Positions 12,552 to 23,259 of a DNA stretch of 64,000 bases are shown here, piece after piece. This stretch comes from Portulaca oleracea (lineage: Eukaryota > Streptophyta > Magnoliopsida > Caryophyllales > Portulacaceae). The notes beneath the pieces were generated by a model. It made no database searches and was not told the DNA's origin. It saw nothing but the letters and a program-made list of their open reading frames with translations. The stretch lies in the NCBI GenBank assembly GCA_029582165.1, contig CM055877.1:25418355-25482354 (forward strand), read 5' to 3'. The position numbers were made by a program, and so were the translations under genes. How positions within the stretch are numbered: the first letter of the stretch is position 1; each line of letters begins with the position of its first letter.

Positions 12552-12560
12552 TTATTTATA

Positions 12561-13461
12561 TGCTCTCAATTTTGCAATTTCTTTCTTTCTTTCTTTCCCA
12601 CTTTCCCCCTTTTTATAGATATTATTAACTAACCTAGACTTTCTTTTTCTTATAACATTAAAACCTGATGAATTTCGATAATTTCAAAATTTATACTGTA
12701 TTTTTTTGATAGAATAAACTTCTGCTACATAGTTTAAACCTTTCATCTTTTACATAACGTATAAACTTTTATTAACATTGTAGTTAGATTCATGAATTAT
12801 TTTGCTATACACATATAAGTCCATATAAATATTTTAATCAATTATTTGTTCTTTTGATGCAATATACATTTAAGTGTAAAGTTGCCATTTCATAATTACC
12901 AACATAATTTTCAAATATCTTTTCTTAGGTTTATAAGAATTGTATAGCTTGGCATGCTTAATTCACTACATTTATGGTTATAGGTCAATAAAAGTATTAA
13001 ACAGTTCATTACTATAAGTCTATAACGTATCATTGCCTCTACTTTTTATTATTACTATCATATCTATATTGTCATATTAACTTATCCTAAGTTAATATTA
13101 CATGATCATGCAATTAACCTACATGGAAACTACACATCTTACAAAACCAATTTTTTTCAAATAAACATATAACAAATTCATTACATAGGAATGCAGAAAT
13201 ACAACATGAAAACTATATTATAAAGGCTCTTATTTTACTGTTATTATATATATATACAATTCAATTACAAAAAATCAATGTGTACTTCAATTTTTTTTAC
13301 ATAAATTGCAGAACTTTGAAACTATTACAAGTTTATTATACATATAGTTTTAATATAAAAAAATTAAGTATGTAATCTAATAATGTCTTATACAACGCAC
13401 GGGTCGAAAAACTAGTAACTGATATTAAAAGAATATTAGTGGTCGGCAATGATGTTAAATA
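12561..13461. other. AT-rich DNA, no gene recognised
   Basis: Starts with a (TTTC)n tract (about 12580-12597). Near 13395-13415 the word CAACGCACGGGTCGAAAAACTAGT appears in part; similar words occur at Helitron ends in plants, but I could not find a matching partner end. Otherwise there is nothing to annotate. Confidence 0.5.
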
Positions 13462-13687
13462 GGAAAAATACACATAGAAACAGTGCCACCTGCCAATTGC
13501 TAACAGTTCCCAGGAGCAGAGGCAAATGAGTGAACTAAACAGAAAACTAGAAAGGAAAAAGAAAAAAAACTACTGGAAAAATACACATAGAAACAGTGCC
13601 ACCTGCCAATTGCTAACAGTTCCCAGGAGCAGAGGCAAATGAGTGAACTAAACAGAAAACTAGAAAGGAAAAAGAAAAAAAACTACT
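13462..13687. repeat. Perfect tandem duplication, 2 x 113 bp
   Basis: 13462-13574 and 13575-13687 read identically, each from GGAAAAATACACATAG to AAAAAAAACTACT. The second copy ends 5 bp before the 3' end of the tRNA-Arg gene. The lack of any difference suggests a very recent duplication or an assembly artefact. Confidence 0.93.
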
Positions 13688-13692
13688 GAAAA

Positions 13693-13765
13693 CGCGCCAG
13701 GTAGGGGTCGAACCTACGACCTTCTGCTTAGGAAACAGACGCTCTATCCACTGAGCTACAGGCGC
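13693..13765 (-). tRNA. tRNA-Arg, anticodon CCU
   Basis: On the minus strand, 73 nt fold as a cloverleaf. The acceptor GCGCCTG pairs with CTGGCGC with one internal U-U mismatch, followed by discriminator G. The D-arm is TAGCTCAGTGGATAGAGC. The anticodon loop TTCCTAA gives CCU (Arg), and the T-arm is GTAGGTTCGACCCCTAC. Both A and B box promoter elements are intact and there is no intron. It looks functional. Confidence 0.95.
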
Positions 13766-15864
13766 AACTGATGTTGTTTACCTCCCGCAACGGTACTTAA
13801 TTACCGTAAGCCATATAGTGATACAGAAGGTTAATCTTATTTGTCTTGGATAGCTCCCGTGAATAATGTAGACAATTAGCGCCATATTGTTACACGAATG
13901 GCAAAATCATCACGCAATGTCGAAAAAAATCAATAGAATCAACCAAAGTATTCCCTTTCCTTGGTGGTGGGTATGAAAGGGAAAGTAAGTGTAATGTAGT
14001 AATGTATCACTTCTACACGAAAGTTATTATATAATTATTGACTTCTGTTGTTATATTTATGTGTTGATATTTTTGTAATGTCAGCAAGTGTTCAGTGTTA
14101 CTAATTCATATTGTACAATCATAATTGGGATTAATGAAATTTCAACTATAATAAATAAAAAGTACGGGCCGGCTAGGTAAAAATTTCGGAAATCAAATTC
14201 TTTCGTAACGAAAATTTTAACTTTTTGAGGCTCTCCAGGAGTCTTAATAATATTTAAATCATTAATAACATACATAGATAATTTAGATTCATGTCATTTG
14301 ATAATTTTTGTCGATTATGCAATATGCGTCCATATTGCTCCAATCACATAGATATCTATCCAATTTGATTGAACTAGTCTTTTACCTGTTCTTGCGAATG
14401 GGTGTCAACTTAGGTGAGCGAATGGAAAAAGAGATAATATAAAGAAGTAAATGTTAAACAAATATGAATAATACTTAAAAATAAACAGTAATGGAAAATA
14501 ACTTTTTGAATATAGATGTGAGAATTTATGAAAATCTGAAATGAAGTATTACTATTTCTTTTATATACAAATAGATAAATAGAATAATATGTTTGCAATC
14601 CTAAATAATATTAATAAGTTACTGATATCTTTAACAGTAGACAACTGAAATTCATGACAAGTGTATTATAATATAAAATAATCACATACTAAAATAATGT
14701 AACAAAAATTAAGTATACAGAAATAGCCACTCAAGTTTAAAGTATAAAAAAAATTGATTATCTTATCAAAGTCTAAAATATGGCATGAATTAGACAATGT
14801 CCTTAAAGGTGTAGACTAAGTTAAAAAAGGAAAGATTAGGTTAAGAAAGTTAGAAAAAGAAAAAGTAGTAGAGGTAGGTAAACTTTATGTCACCTATTTA
14901 TTTTTTATTTTTAAATAAATTTTGTGAGTTAAATAAAAGAATTTAAATATTATCTAAAAGAAATTAAGTTCTTTTGGATAGTAAGATAAAATAATATTAA
15001 ATTAGGTTAGATTAGGTAAGGATAATCATATCAAGTTAAAGAACATGGTCTTAGAATATAATAACAGTCACAATTGAAAATATAAATTCATCATTCTCAA
15101 ATAACAAATTTAAAGTTGGCATAATTACAAAAACTGATAATCGCAAATAACAATTTATCATTATCTAATTTTACCTTACCTCACCCCATTCCCTAAAAAA
15201 TATTCAAATCAAAATCAAAGTTTTATCCTTACATTCCCTTTCCTTCTCTTATCAAACATAATTTAATCCTACCACTCTAAAGAACATAATCATAGGAAAG
15301 CTTGGACGATAGATACTTTTATTTCAATTGAAGGAACTTTAGTGGAGAAACTAAATTTTGCAAAATCAAGATTTGATTAATAAATAAATACTCTCATAAA
15401 CAGAAACAATAGAAAATGACCATTACATTGATTGATTGAAAAATAAATTAGCCTTAGGATGGTGATTAGGATTTCTGCAAAATAGGATTGTGTGGTGATT
15501 AGGATTTCTGTAAAATAATATTGTGGTTGATTCCTGGAAGAGAGAGGGACTGGACGTAAAGACAACAATGTGTGTATGACCGATGCTAATTGGTAACTAA
15601 AACCTGTCAGAACTTGATTAAGTTATAGTTTATAAAGCCTGTAAAGTTAACTTGAATCATCATGAATCATGAATCTGTACATTAACACGTAAAAATTATG
15701 ATACTGATAGACAGACTGGAAATATACAAGTCACATAAACGTGGAATTAGCACACCTCTTTTTGATGCAAGTATGGAGAAACTTTGCCTGGAAAGAGAGG
15801 AAAATACTATAAGACAATCTCGAAATGAGGGAAAACTAATTTTGCTGCAACAATAAACATAAGA
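13766..15864. other. AT-rich intergenic region without recognised genes
   Basis: No supported gene. A short direct duplication (GGTGATTAGGATTTCTG, period about 35 bp) lies at 15461-15528. Some TTACCTTACC/GGTTAGATTAGG words near 14980-15010 and 15170-15190 hint at a degraded inverted repeat, but not strongly enough to bound an element. Confidence 0.6.
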
Positions 15865-15874
15865 GTTACAAGAG

Positions 15875-16258
15875 GAGTAAATTACATTTACCTACCTGAC
15901 ATATATGGTAATAATTTTAGCACACCCGACATTTGTGAAATAATTTTCACCTTACCTGACATTAAGAGTTTGCTTGGGAGGAGGGTAAGGGGGGGTTAGG
16001 AGGGGTTAATGAGGGTACTTGCTCCTCCTTACCCTTGCTTGGGAGGAAAGTGAGAGAGGGTAAGGGAGAGTAAGAGGGAGTGAGGTTTACCCCTCCCCCC
16101 TTTTACCCCTCTTAACCCTTATTTTTTAACACCCCAACTTGGGGTGTAAAGGGGTGTTTGATTAAATTATAACATACATACAATAAAAAAATGACCATCT
16201 TACCCTTAGCCCTAATTGAATCATAACACACACATCCATCTCTCTCTCTCTCTCTCTC

Positions 16259-16315
<57 letters not shown>

Positions 16316-16415
16316 TATCTCTCTCTCTCTCTCACACATCTCTCTGTCTCTCTTTCTCTCTCTCTCTCGCACACATACACACACATCAGTCTCTCTCCCT
16401 CATCTCTCTTACACA

Positions 16416-16447
<32 letters not shown>

Positions 16448-16637
16448 GCTCGCTCTCTCATCTCTCTCTCTCTCTCTATCTCTCTTTCTCTTTCTCTTTC
16501 TTTTTCTCTCTGGCAACTCTCTCTCACTCTATCTCAGAGAGAGAGAGAGTAGACTAAGAGGGTGGAGAGAGAGAGGGAGAAAAATGTGTGTGTCTAAGAG
16601 AGAGAGAGAGAGAGAAAGAGAGATGTGAGAGAGAGGT

Positions 16638-16676
<39 letters not shown>

Positions 16677-17421
16677 GAAGGGGGGGAGGGGCGGAGAGTA
16701 GAAAGATAATGAGTATTAAAGCAAATGTATGAGTATTATATTGAATTACATATAATGTGAAAGGGCAAATATGTCAATTAACATTTTACTCTTATGAACT
16801 CTCCAAATTGTTCTCCCAAGCAGGAGTAAGCAGTTTACCCTTATGAACCCTCCCATACACTCACCCTCCTTTACTCCTATGAACTCCTACTCTCCATTTT
16901 AACTCTCCTCCAAAGCAGAGTGTAAGTGTTCATAAATTTAAACCTCCTAAAATATTTTATAATTTATTTTTGTTGGATTTTCCAGCGTAACATTAAAAAG
17001 ATAAATATGAATTGACTTTTTTACCGTTGATATTAATTCATATGACTTTCAATTAAATATGAATTGACGTTTTTGTCCTTAATATTAATTCATATGGCAT
17101 TAACAGGGGGTGTTGAAGAAAAAGATTGGAGAGGAATCGACTGTTGGTGTTTCTATTTGGAGTTTCGACATACTTTTTTCCATACAAAACAATAAAATGG
17201 TCATTTAAGTAATTTCCTTCTCAATATTATGGGCAACATGATACATTCACGTTGTCATATAGGGACATTATTGTATTTTCTCATTTCCGATGAGAAGTAA
17301 CCGGATTTTGCCACTAAAAATCATTTTCACTTAATGTCAGGTAAGGTGAAATTATTTCACAAATGTCGGGTGTGCAAAAATTATTACCACAAATGTCAGG
17401 TAGGGTAAATGTAATTTACTC
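15875..17421. mobile_element. Fold-back (probably Mutator-type) element with 10-bp TSD
   Basis: 1547 bp. Arms of roughly 95 bp, left starting GAGTAAATTACATTTACC and right ending GTAATTTACTC, are inverted copies that share the CACACCCGACATTTGTGAAA stretch. Both sides carry GTTACAAGAG (15865-15874 and 17422-17431). Inside lies a second inverted-repeat unit (about 15966-16921; GTTTGCTTGGGAGGAG against its complement CTCTCCTCCAAAGCAGAG) whose target duplication I could not define, and it holds the CT/CA/GA tracts. There is no transposase. Confidence 0.85.
16226..16690. repeat. Long CT/CA tract followed by GA tract
   Basis: About 16230-16515 is almost only CT and CA dinucleotides on the plus strand. 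About 16533-16690 is GA-rich. The pyrimidine tract and the following purine tract are complementary in kind, so the strand can fold on itself. The long frames across it are repeat artefacts. Confidence 0.95.
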
Positions 17422-18326
17422 GTTACAAGAGTATGTAATATTTTTGATGAAGAAACATAGGCAGGAAGCCAGGAAGTGATTAACATTGTTTTTAGGAAAA
17501 TTTCATTTGATAGACTTCAACTTTTACCAATTCCAAATTGTCAACCACTTAAGAAATTATTCCATGTGGTAGCCTTATTTCAAAATTATTCCAAGTGGTA
17601 CGCTTATTTTGAAAACTTTAAAAATTATTTCAAGTTTTCAAGCACTTTAAAAATTATTTCTAGTCGTCAAACATTTTAGATATTATTCCTAGTGAGTCAA
17701 GTATGAGATTGATAGGGAGAACTAAATGAAATTGAGAGAGGAGGAATGTTTTGCAAGCTATATGTTAACAAGGGTACAAGAATAAGCTCACGAGATGGAA
17801 TAATTTTCAAAATAAGCCTATGTAGACACCGAATTTTGTACCGATATATTTCTCTCGAGAAAATCAGGCCAAACATAATTGGGCTTTAATCGCAGAAAAT
17901 AAAAAGGTCACTGGGCCTTGCCCATTTCCAAGTCAAGCCCAACACCGCCAAAACGCGCGCCTGCAGAGAAAAGGAAGGCTCAGTGGCCTTCCTCTCTTCC
18001 ACAGACATTTGGCCCAGCCCAGCAGCGAGCGCCCCAGCCAGAAAAACAAAAAGGCCCGGCGCCCTTCCCTAATATCATGGACCAGGGATTGACCGCCAGC
18101 CCGGCAATCCATGTGAGAGGAAATCAACGGCCCGGCGGCCTTCCTCTTCAGATTTGCTTCTGCGCCAAAATTTTTTTCCTCCATTTTCCATGCAATCCCT
18201 TGATCCATGTCGTTGACTCTTGACCCTTGACCGGAGGAACCCCCGACGACCTTCCTATTGGCATGGAGGGCATGATCCATGGGATCATGTCCCTCACCTT
18301 CCATCCTTACTACCTCACCTCTCACC

Positions 18327-18334
18327 TATAAATA
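18327..18334 (+). promoter_or_regulatory. TATA box of the LTR
   Basis: TATAAATA sits about 505 bp into the LTR, downstream of its GC-rich U3. The CACTA element is inserted 19 bp beyond it, at about the expected transcription start. Confidence 0.6.
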
Positions 18335-18385
18335 TGACCCTCTTCCTCCATTCACTACAAAAAAAATGGGTTTTATCAATAGGGT

Positions 18386-18713
18386 TTATCTGTTGGTAAA
18401 AGTACAATATCTGTTGGTAAAAAGTTTTACCAACAGATAATTATCTGTTACTAGAATGTTGGAAATAAACCTGATTGTAAAAGTATTACCAACAGATATT
18501 GTATCTGTTGGTATTGCTAACTCATGCCAATAGTTATGTTCTGTTGGTGTTGGGAATTTTATACCAACAGTTAATATCTGTCGGGGATAAGTAACATATA
18601 CCAACATCTTTAAATGTTGGTAAAATTATTACCCACACACTTTATCTGTTGGTAATACATTTTTTTGCCAAATTTCAAAAACATTGTCCAACAAATATAT
18701 CTGTTGGTAATAC
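18386..18713. repeat. CACTA left subterminal repeats
   Basis: About a dozen copies of TATCTGTTGGTAAA or its complement TTTACCAACAGATA, some degenerate (CTGTCGG, CTGTTGGTGTT), often as neighbouring inverted pairs that could form hairpins. Confidence 0.92.
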
Positions 18714-21379
18714 AATTGGTACAATTTTAAAACAAAAATATTTCTTGGAAATAATGACAATAGTCTTATGCATCTATAAATATGTTATTACAATATATTA
18801 TACATGTACACAACTAATTAATTTTAATTACAATATCAAACAATCTCAAATTGTATTCATTGGATATCTCAAACTCCTAAATACATAATGTCAAAATTGA
18901 AATGTCACTTAATCAAGTGCAAAGTACCGAAATCCCACTTACTAATATTAAGAGTAATATTGCAGAAAACCTAAATCTAATGTTCTCAATTTACATTTTC
19001 TTCAACGATATTTTACTCATATTCATCGACATTGGCATCATCTTTCAAATAACTCATGGAGATCTTTCGGTATCTCCTGCAAATTTATAAGAAGTCAAAT
19101 TCATAATAATAATAATGATCATAAATATAGACATTAATCAAACAATGGTATAGAAGGCATTTATATACATAGCTAACAAGAACACAAGCAACACTTCGCA
19201 TTTGACTTCGACTCTATGTTTCTCGCCCGAATGGTCAATGTTAAGATACCCAAATCATCAGGTACATGTTCATTTTGCTCAGTTTGTTCATCAGCTTTTT
19301 GTAAACTAACTAGCTAGCAAAAATAGGGAGAATAAGTTTGACAATGTCCTACATCATAAAGTCAAGCAACAAGCAGGGAAATTATAAACACTTTCCCTAC
19401 ACAAGCTGACCAATTCCACACAAACATAATAAATTAGAAACACTCATGCCCACAAAAATATTAGCTCACTAAGAAGAGTGTTCAACTTACCTTATCAAGC
19501 TTCTCATATACTATTTCTTGAAGGAAGATCACCCATAAGCAACCTGAGCATGTCCTAAGCCATTTCCAAATAAGCCGACCAGATTGAACTTGAGACTCAA
19601 AAAGGACAAATAAAAGCAACCTGAGCATGTCCTAAGCCACATGCTTCAATGACCCAAACTTAAGGCCGCTTGCCAAAAGCTTGCAATCTTACAGGAACAA
19701 CCAACCAAGTATGAAGGAACTGCACCCAAATAATAAGTCCAAGTAGCCAAAATAGAAGCAATATAGCACAACAATAGTCAGAACATAGAAAACTTAGTAG
19801 TCTTTTACCTTTTTGCTATGAAATCAACTAAAACAATCAGCAGAATGATATGAAATAGCATCAAAGAAATATTGGAACAGAACAAGATCAAAATTCACAA
19901 ACAGCGACTCATTAAAAAAAAAGAAGAAGAAGTATTCCAACCTCCAATAAACTCCAACCATTGTTTCGATACCAAAGATTCATGTAGGATCACAAAGGTT
20001 GGTATTTATATATCTATTAAGGCCCTAGGGTCATTAGTCAGCTAGGAAGAATGGTCCTTATCAAAGACAGTCCAAATTTTTCTCAATAAGACACCCAACA
20101 AAAAGGATAACTCTAGCGTTAATACTTGAACAAATCAGCCCTCATACCACACAACCAACATCTCCATGGCATCCACACATTATCCAAGTGATCAACCAAC
20201 ATTGCCATGGAATCCACAGAGTATCCAATTGACCCAAATCTACAGTTTCTCTTTGTGATTGTGCGTAAAAGATAGGGAAACAAGAAAGCTACTTACCTTT
20301 ACAGGCAATTGAACAAGTCACTTCTATCTATGTGTCTGCATTCCACATCTTTAACGAAACTAAAAAGCAAAAAAATCTCTAATCAGTCAATCACACCCAG
20401 ATCCATAATTCTCACAAAATCATGATGCCCCCTAAACAAGTTGAAGCAGGGGTACTTGTTGTCAATGAGCGCGGTGGGTGATGGAGTATTGCAGCAGTGA
20501 TCGAATCCCAGTAGTGACCGAATTGCGACGAGCCAAATTTGGAAAACACCTTCAATTTTCCGAACAAATGAGACCAATAAACAACTCAATTTGCAAGTCC
20601 CAACCTGAACCCTAAACAAATCAAAACTACTATGAAACCTTGTAATTGAGTAACAAAAGTCATGTTCTGGCGTACTTTCCTCAATCAAAAGATAGAATCA
20701 GACAGTTAGGATTTTAAGTTTAGTAAGCTAAATACAAATTAGAACTCAAGTGTGAAGAAAACCAAAAGTTGTAACACAAAAGTCAGAGCAACAAAATCCA
20801 GTAGAGTTTGGACAAACCTTCAACAATGGAAGAACTTTGACTTGATCCAGGTTCTACAGAGCATCAAAAATCTCATTTATACACCAACCTCCGTAAAATC
20901 GCCAAATCTCAAATAACAAATCAAAATTCGTACTCAATTGATGATAAAAAGCAACAGAATGAACTGGAGTACTAGACACCACAAAAATCCAAATGAAAAA
21001 GGGGCACAAACTTGGAAGAAATTGAATTGAATGAATACACAAACTGCAAGTGAATTGAATGAATACGAAAAATATCAATCGAACTCACACTTGACAATCC
21101 CTAATTACAAGTGAAAACATACAAGATCGGAACAAGCGAGTGTGAAGGATCTTGTCCTCTCGCATGTCTTCTTCTCTGATTCCCTCTCTTCCTGCTGTTC
21201 CTCTTCCACCAGAGTGATAACCGTCTCAGACAACTAAAGTTCAAGCCAAATTCAAAAATCCAAGTCAAATCCACAATGAACACAAACCCTACACCCTAAA
21301 CATAAAAAAAAATCAAACACAATCAGAATATAAATTAGAATGTACAATAAAGAAAAACTTGCGACAGTGAACTGCGAGT
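18714..21379. other. CACTA interior, left part: no recognised gene
   Basis: No transposase motif. Short tandem or direct repeats: 26 bp at 19537-19562 repeated at 19613-19638, and a 41-bp unit at 20153-20193 repeated with changes at 20194-20234. On the minus strand, an acidic coding-like stretch (LQKADEQTEQNEHVPDD, about 19210-19310) and a short terminal-exon-like stretch (RYRKISMSYLKDDANVDEYE then stop, about 19020-19082) might be the end of an element-encoded gene. This is weak. Confidence 0.5.
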
Positions 21380-21624
21380 GGAGTGTGGAGACATGGAGTT
21401 CAACCAGAAGAAGTCGGAGTGAACTGCAGAAGAAGCCGCCGGCGAAGAAGAAGCAAAGCGACGAGTGAACTAGCGAAGAGAAGGAGGAGTGACCGAGTGA
21501 ACTGTAGAAGAAGAAGAAGAAGAAGAAGAAGAAGCGTACCTTCGATTGGCGAAGAGGAGGAGCCGAGGAGTGACCGAGTGAACTGCAGAAAAAGAAGAGG
21601 AGTGAACTGCAGAGAGGACTGAAA
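21380..21624. repeat. GAA-rich degenerate tandem repeat
   Basis: Repeats of GAGTGACCGAGTGAACTGCAG with variable GAAGAA runs (notably 21508-21533). Long frames on both strands here are repeat artefacts. It abuts the NHX-derived exon fragment at 21625. Confidence 0.85.
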
Positions 21625-22542
21625 ATCTTGATTAAGCACCTGTATCGTAACAGGTAACTAGTAAGCTTTTCACTAACATGATATCTTCGATTTTCAAATC
21701 ATTCCCCATAGTCAGACTGAGATTTACTCACTTGCAATGTGCAAACAGAATCCGTTGCAACAAATATTGCACCAATCGCTGAAATTCATGGAAAAAACCA
21801 TTTCCAAAGCGAAGACAGAGGAAAATGCGAGAAAATCAAGAGGCCAGGAAGATAATTTCCAAGATAGTCGCTTAAATCCAGAGAACCGATATCCCAACTC
21901 TTGAAGATTCGCATAGCTCCTGCACCAAGCATCAGACTGTCAATTCGAACCAACAATCTGGTCTAGTTTAGTCATCTCATTTGGTGCTAAAAAACAATTA
22001 TTCTTTTCAGTGACAAAACAAATCCCAAATGCGTTAACAAGGGAGAATAAAAATCTATGATATTAGCATTGGACCCTTGTTACACAACGAGACTGGAATT
22101 TATTACTGGACAATGGCATCAGCATAGATACACTTGTTACCATCAAGCTACAAGGTTTTCTATTACACAAATATGACCTAGGGAGAGTTGAAGTGTGATT
22201 TCCTTATAAGTTCTGATCCTTCAGAACGACACAAAACAATGCTAGGGAAATTACTGCTTGATTCTAATGAAATGGAAACAGAGATGAAGGTAACATGCAA
22301 TAGTAAAGACTATTGTAAGAAACAAGCATAATCATGAAAGGAAGGGGTTTGGGACCTTCGGGTACAAAGTTTTCTTCCAACCAGGCCATCTCCAGGAAAC
22401 ATACAAGCAATTGAATCAAGTTGAACGACAGTCATCAAACCTACCAAGCGATATGATTGTAAATGATATCAGTGTTCCCAGAGCTCCAAACATTATGATT
22501 GTCATGAAGTTACGGAAAAATTGCTTCTTTTTCACTTGAAAC
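21625..22542 (-). pseudogene. Captured fragment of an NHX1-type vacuolar Na+/H+ antiporter gene
   Basis: Vacuolar NHX proteins exchange cytosolic Na+ or K+ for vacuolar protons (family knowledge). Read on the minus strand, 22445-22542 encodes FQVKKKQFFRNF...FTIISL after a CAG acceptor and ends at a GT donor. 21860-21919 encodes AMRIFKSWDIGSLDLSDYL after a CAG acceptor; its donor is GA instead of GT. 21732-21778 encodes IGAIFVATDSVCTLQ between CAG and GTGAG. 21625-21639 starts the next exon with VLNQD after CAG and then breaks into the GAA-rich repeat. Exon phases are consistent (98, 60 and 47 nt), so they join in one frame. This matches the plant NHX1-4 class from just after the amiloride-binding motif through the next two membrane segments. 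The rest of the gene is absent. It was captured by the CACTA element with its introns, that is, from genomic DNA. Confidence 0.9.
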
Positions 22543-23254
22543 CTGACAAATATGTATTAGATGTTTTGTTCCAGACATGTGACTAAGGAAGGGGGAGGGG
22601 GGGTTGTTGTTACTTGGTAGACAATAAACTGATCAGTTGACAAGATAACAGTGGAAAGAACTCAGTCTTTCTACATGAATTGGTCAGTAAGTCTACTCAA
22701 CAATTAACAATCATCAACCAGACACCATATCATTAACATACACAAACAACAATTATAGTATTCTCAGCATTATCCTGATCCATGCAGAAAGAAACAATCC
22801 AACGCATAAGAAGGGTGAACAAACAACCCATCCCTAACCCTTTAAAAAGACGTTCAACTTCAACCAATTCCAACAAAGATCTAGCCATACAAATTGCAGA
22901 AAATATTAACCATTGAATCCTAATTAAACACAAAACTTTGCTTACACAAGCTTCTATGATTAATCAAGACAGATTCAAAAGCCAAATCTGCACAGATATC
23001 TCAAGAATAACCCCACCAAATACAGTTAAGACAAGAAGGAAAAGTGAGAAAGAGGAACAAACACACCTAGACATTGAAGAACTTGCTAACCACCTTCGAA
23101 CGAGTAATTGGAGCTTGAACATGTCCGCACGCAAAATCTTCAGCTCTCTGAAACCCACTTCAATCGATTGCCAGCGTTCAACACTGAAAACCTAAACCAC
23201 CATCGATCTAGGTTTTGACCCCTGAAAGGAGGCTGGATCGTATTCAAGTGTAGC
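22543..23254. other. CACTA interior between NHX fragment and Athila insertion
   Basis: No recognised gene. The upstream NHX exon (with the LLPPIIFNAG-type motif) is not found. A minus-strand coding-like stretch near 23045-23158 (GFRELKILRADMFKLQLLVR) followed by an AG/GTGTG donor-like site could be an exon of another captured gene, but I do not recognise it. Confidence 0.45.
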
Positions 23255-23259
23255 AAAAT

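Noticed and set aside
13380..13440. Helitron end suggested by the CAACGCACGGGTCG word
   Set aside because: No matching second end or CTRR hairpin could be located; left as a remark only.
14935..15260. Inverted repeat built on GGTTAGATTAGGTAAGG / TTACCTTACC
   Set aside because: Similarity is short and AT-rich; no arm boundaries or target duplication could be set.
16112..16557. Long frames on both strands rich in Ser/Leu/His-Thr or Arg/Glu
   Set aside because: They only translate the CT/CA/GA microsatellites; no start context, domain or codon signal.
15961..16930. Target duplication for the inner inverted repeat
   Set aside because: Flanks (CATTAAGAG against GTGTAAGTG) are only loosely alike; not enough to call.
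17918..18325. Overlapping frames of 101 and 130 residues
   Set aside because: They lie in the GC-rich U3 of an LTR, on both strands, and resemble no family.
21383..21639. 79-residue frames on both strands (Arg-rich and Leu-rich)
   Set aside because: Translation of the GAA-rich tandem repeat; only the first five codons of the minus frame are NHX-derived.
21625..22542. Assignment of the captured exons to endosomal NHX5/NHX6
   Set aside because: KKKQFFRNF, DSVCTLQ and VLNQD are marks of the vacuolar NHX1-4 class; NHX5/6 differ at these places.
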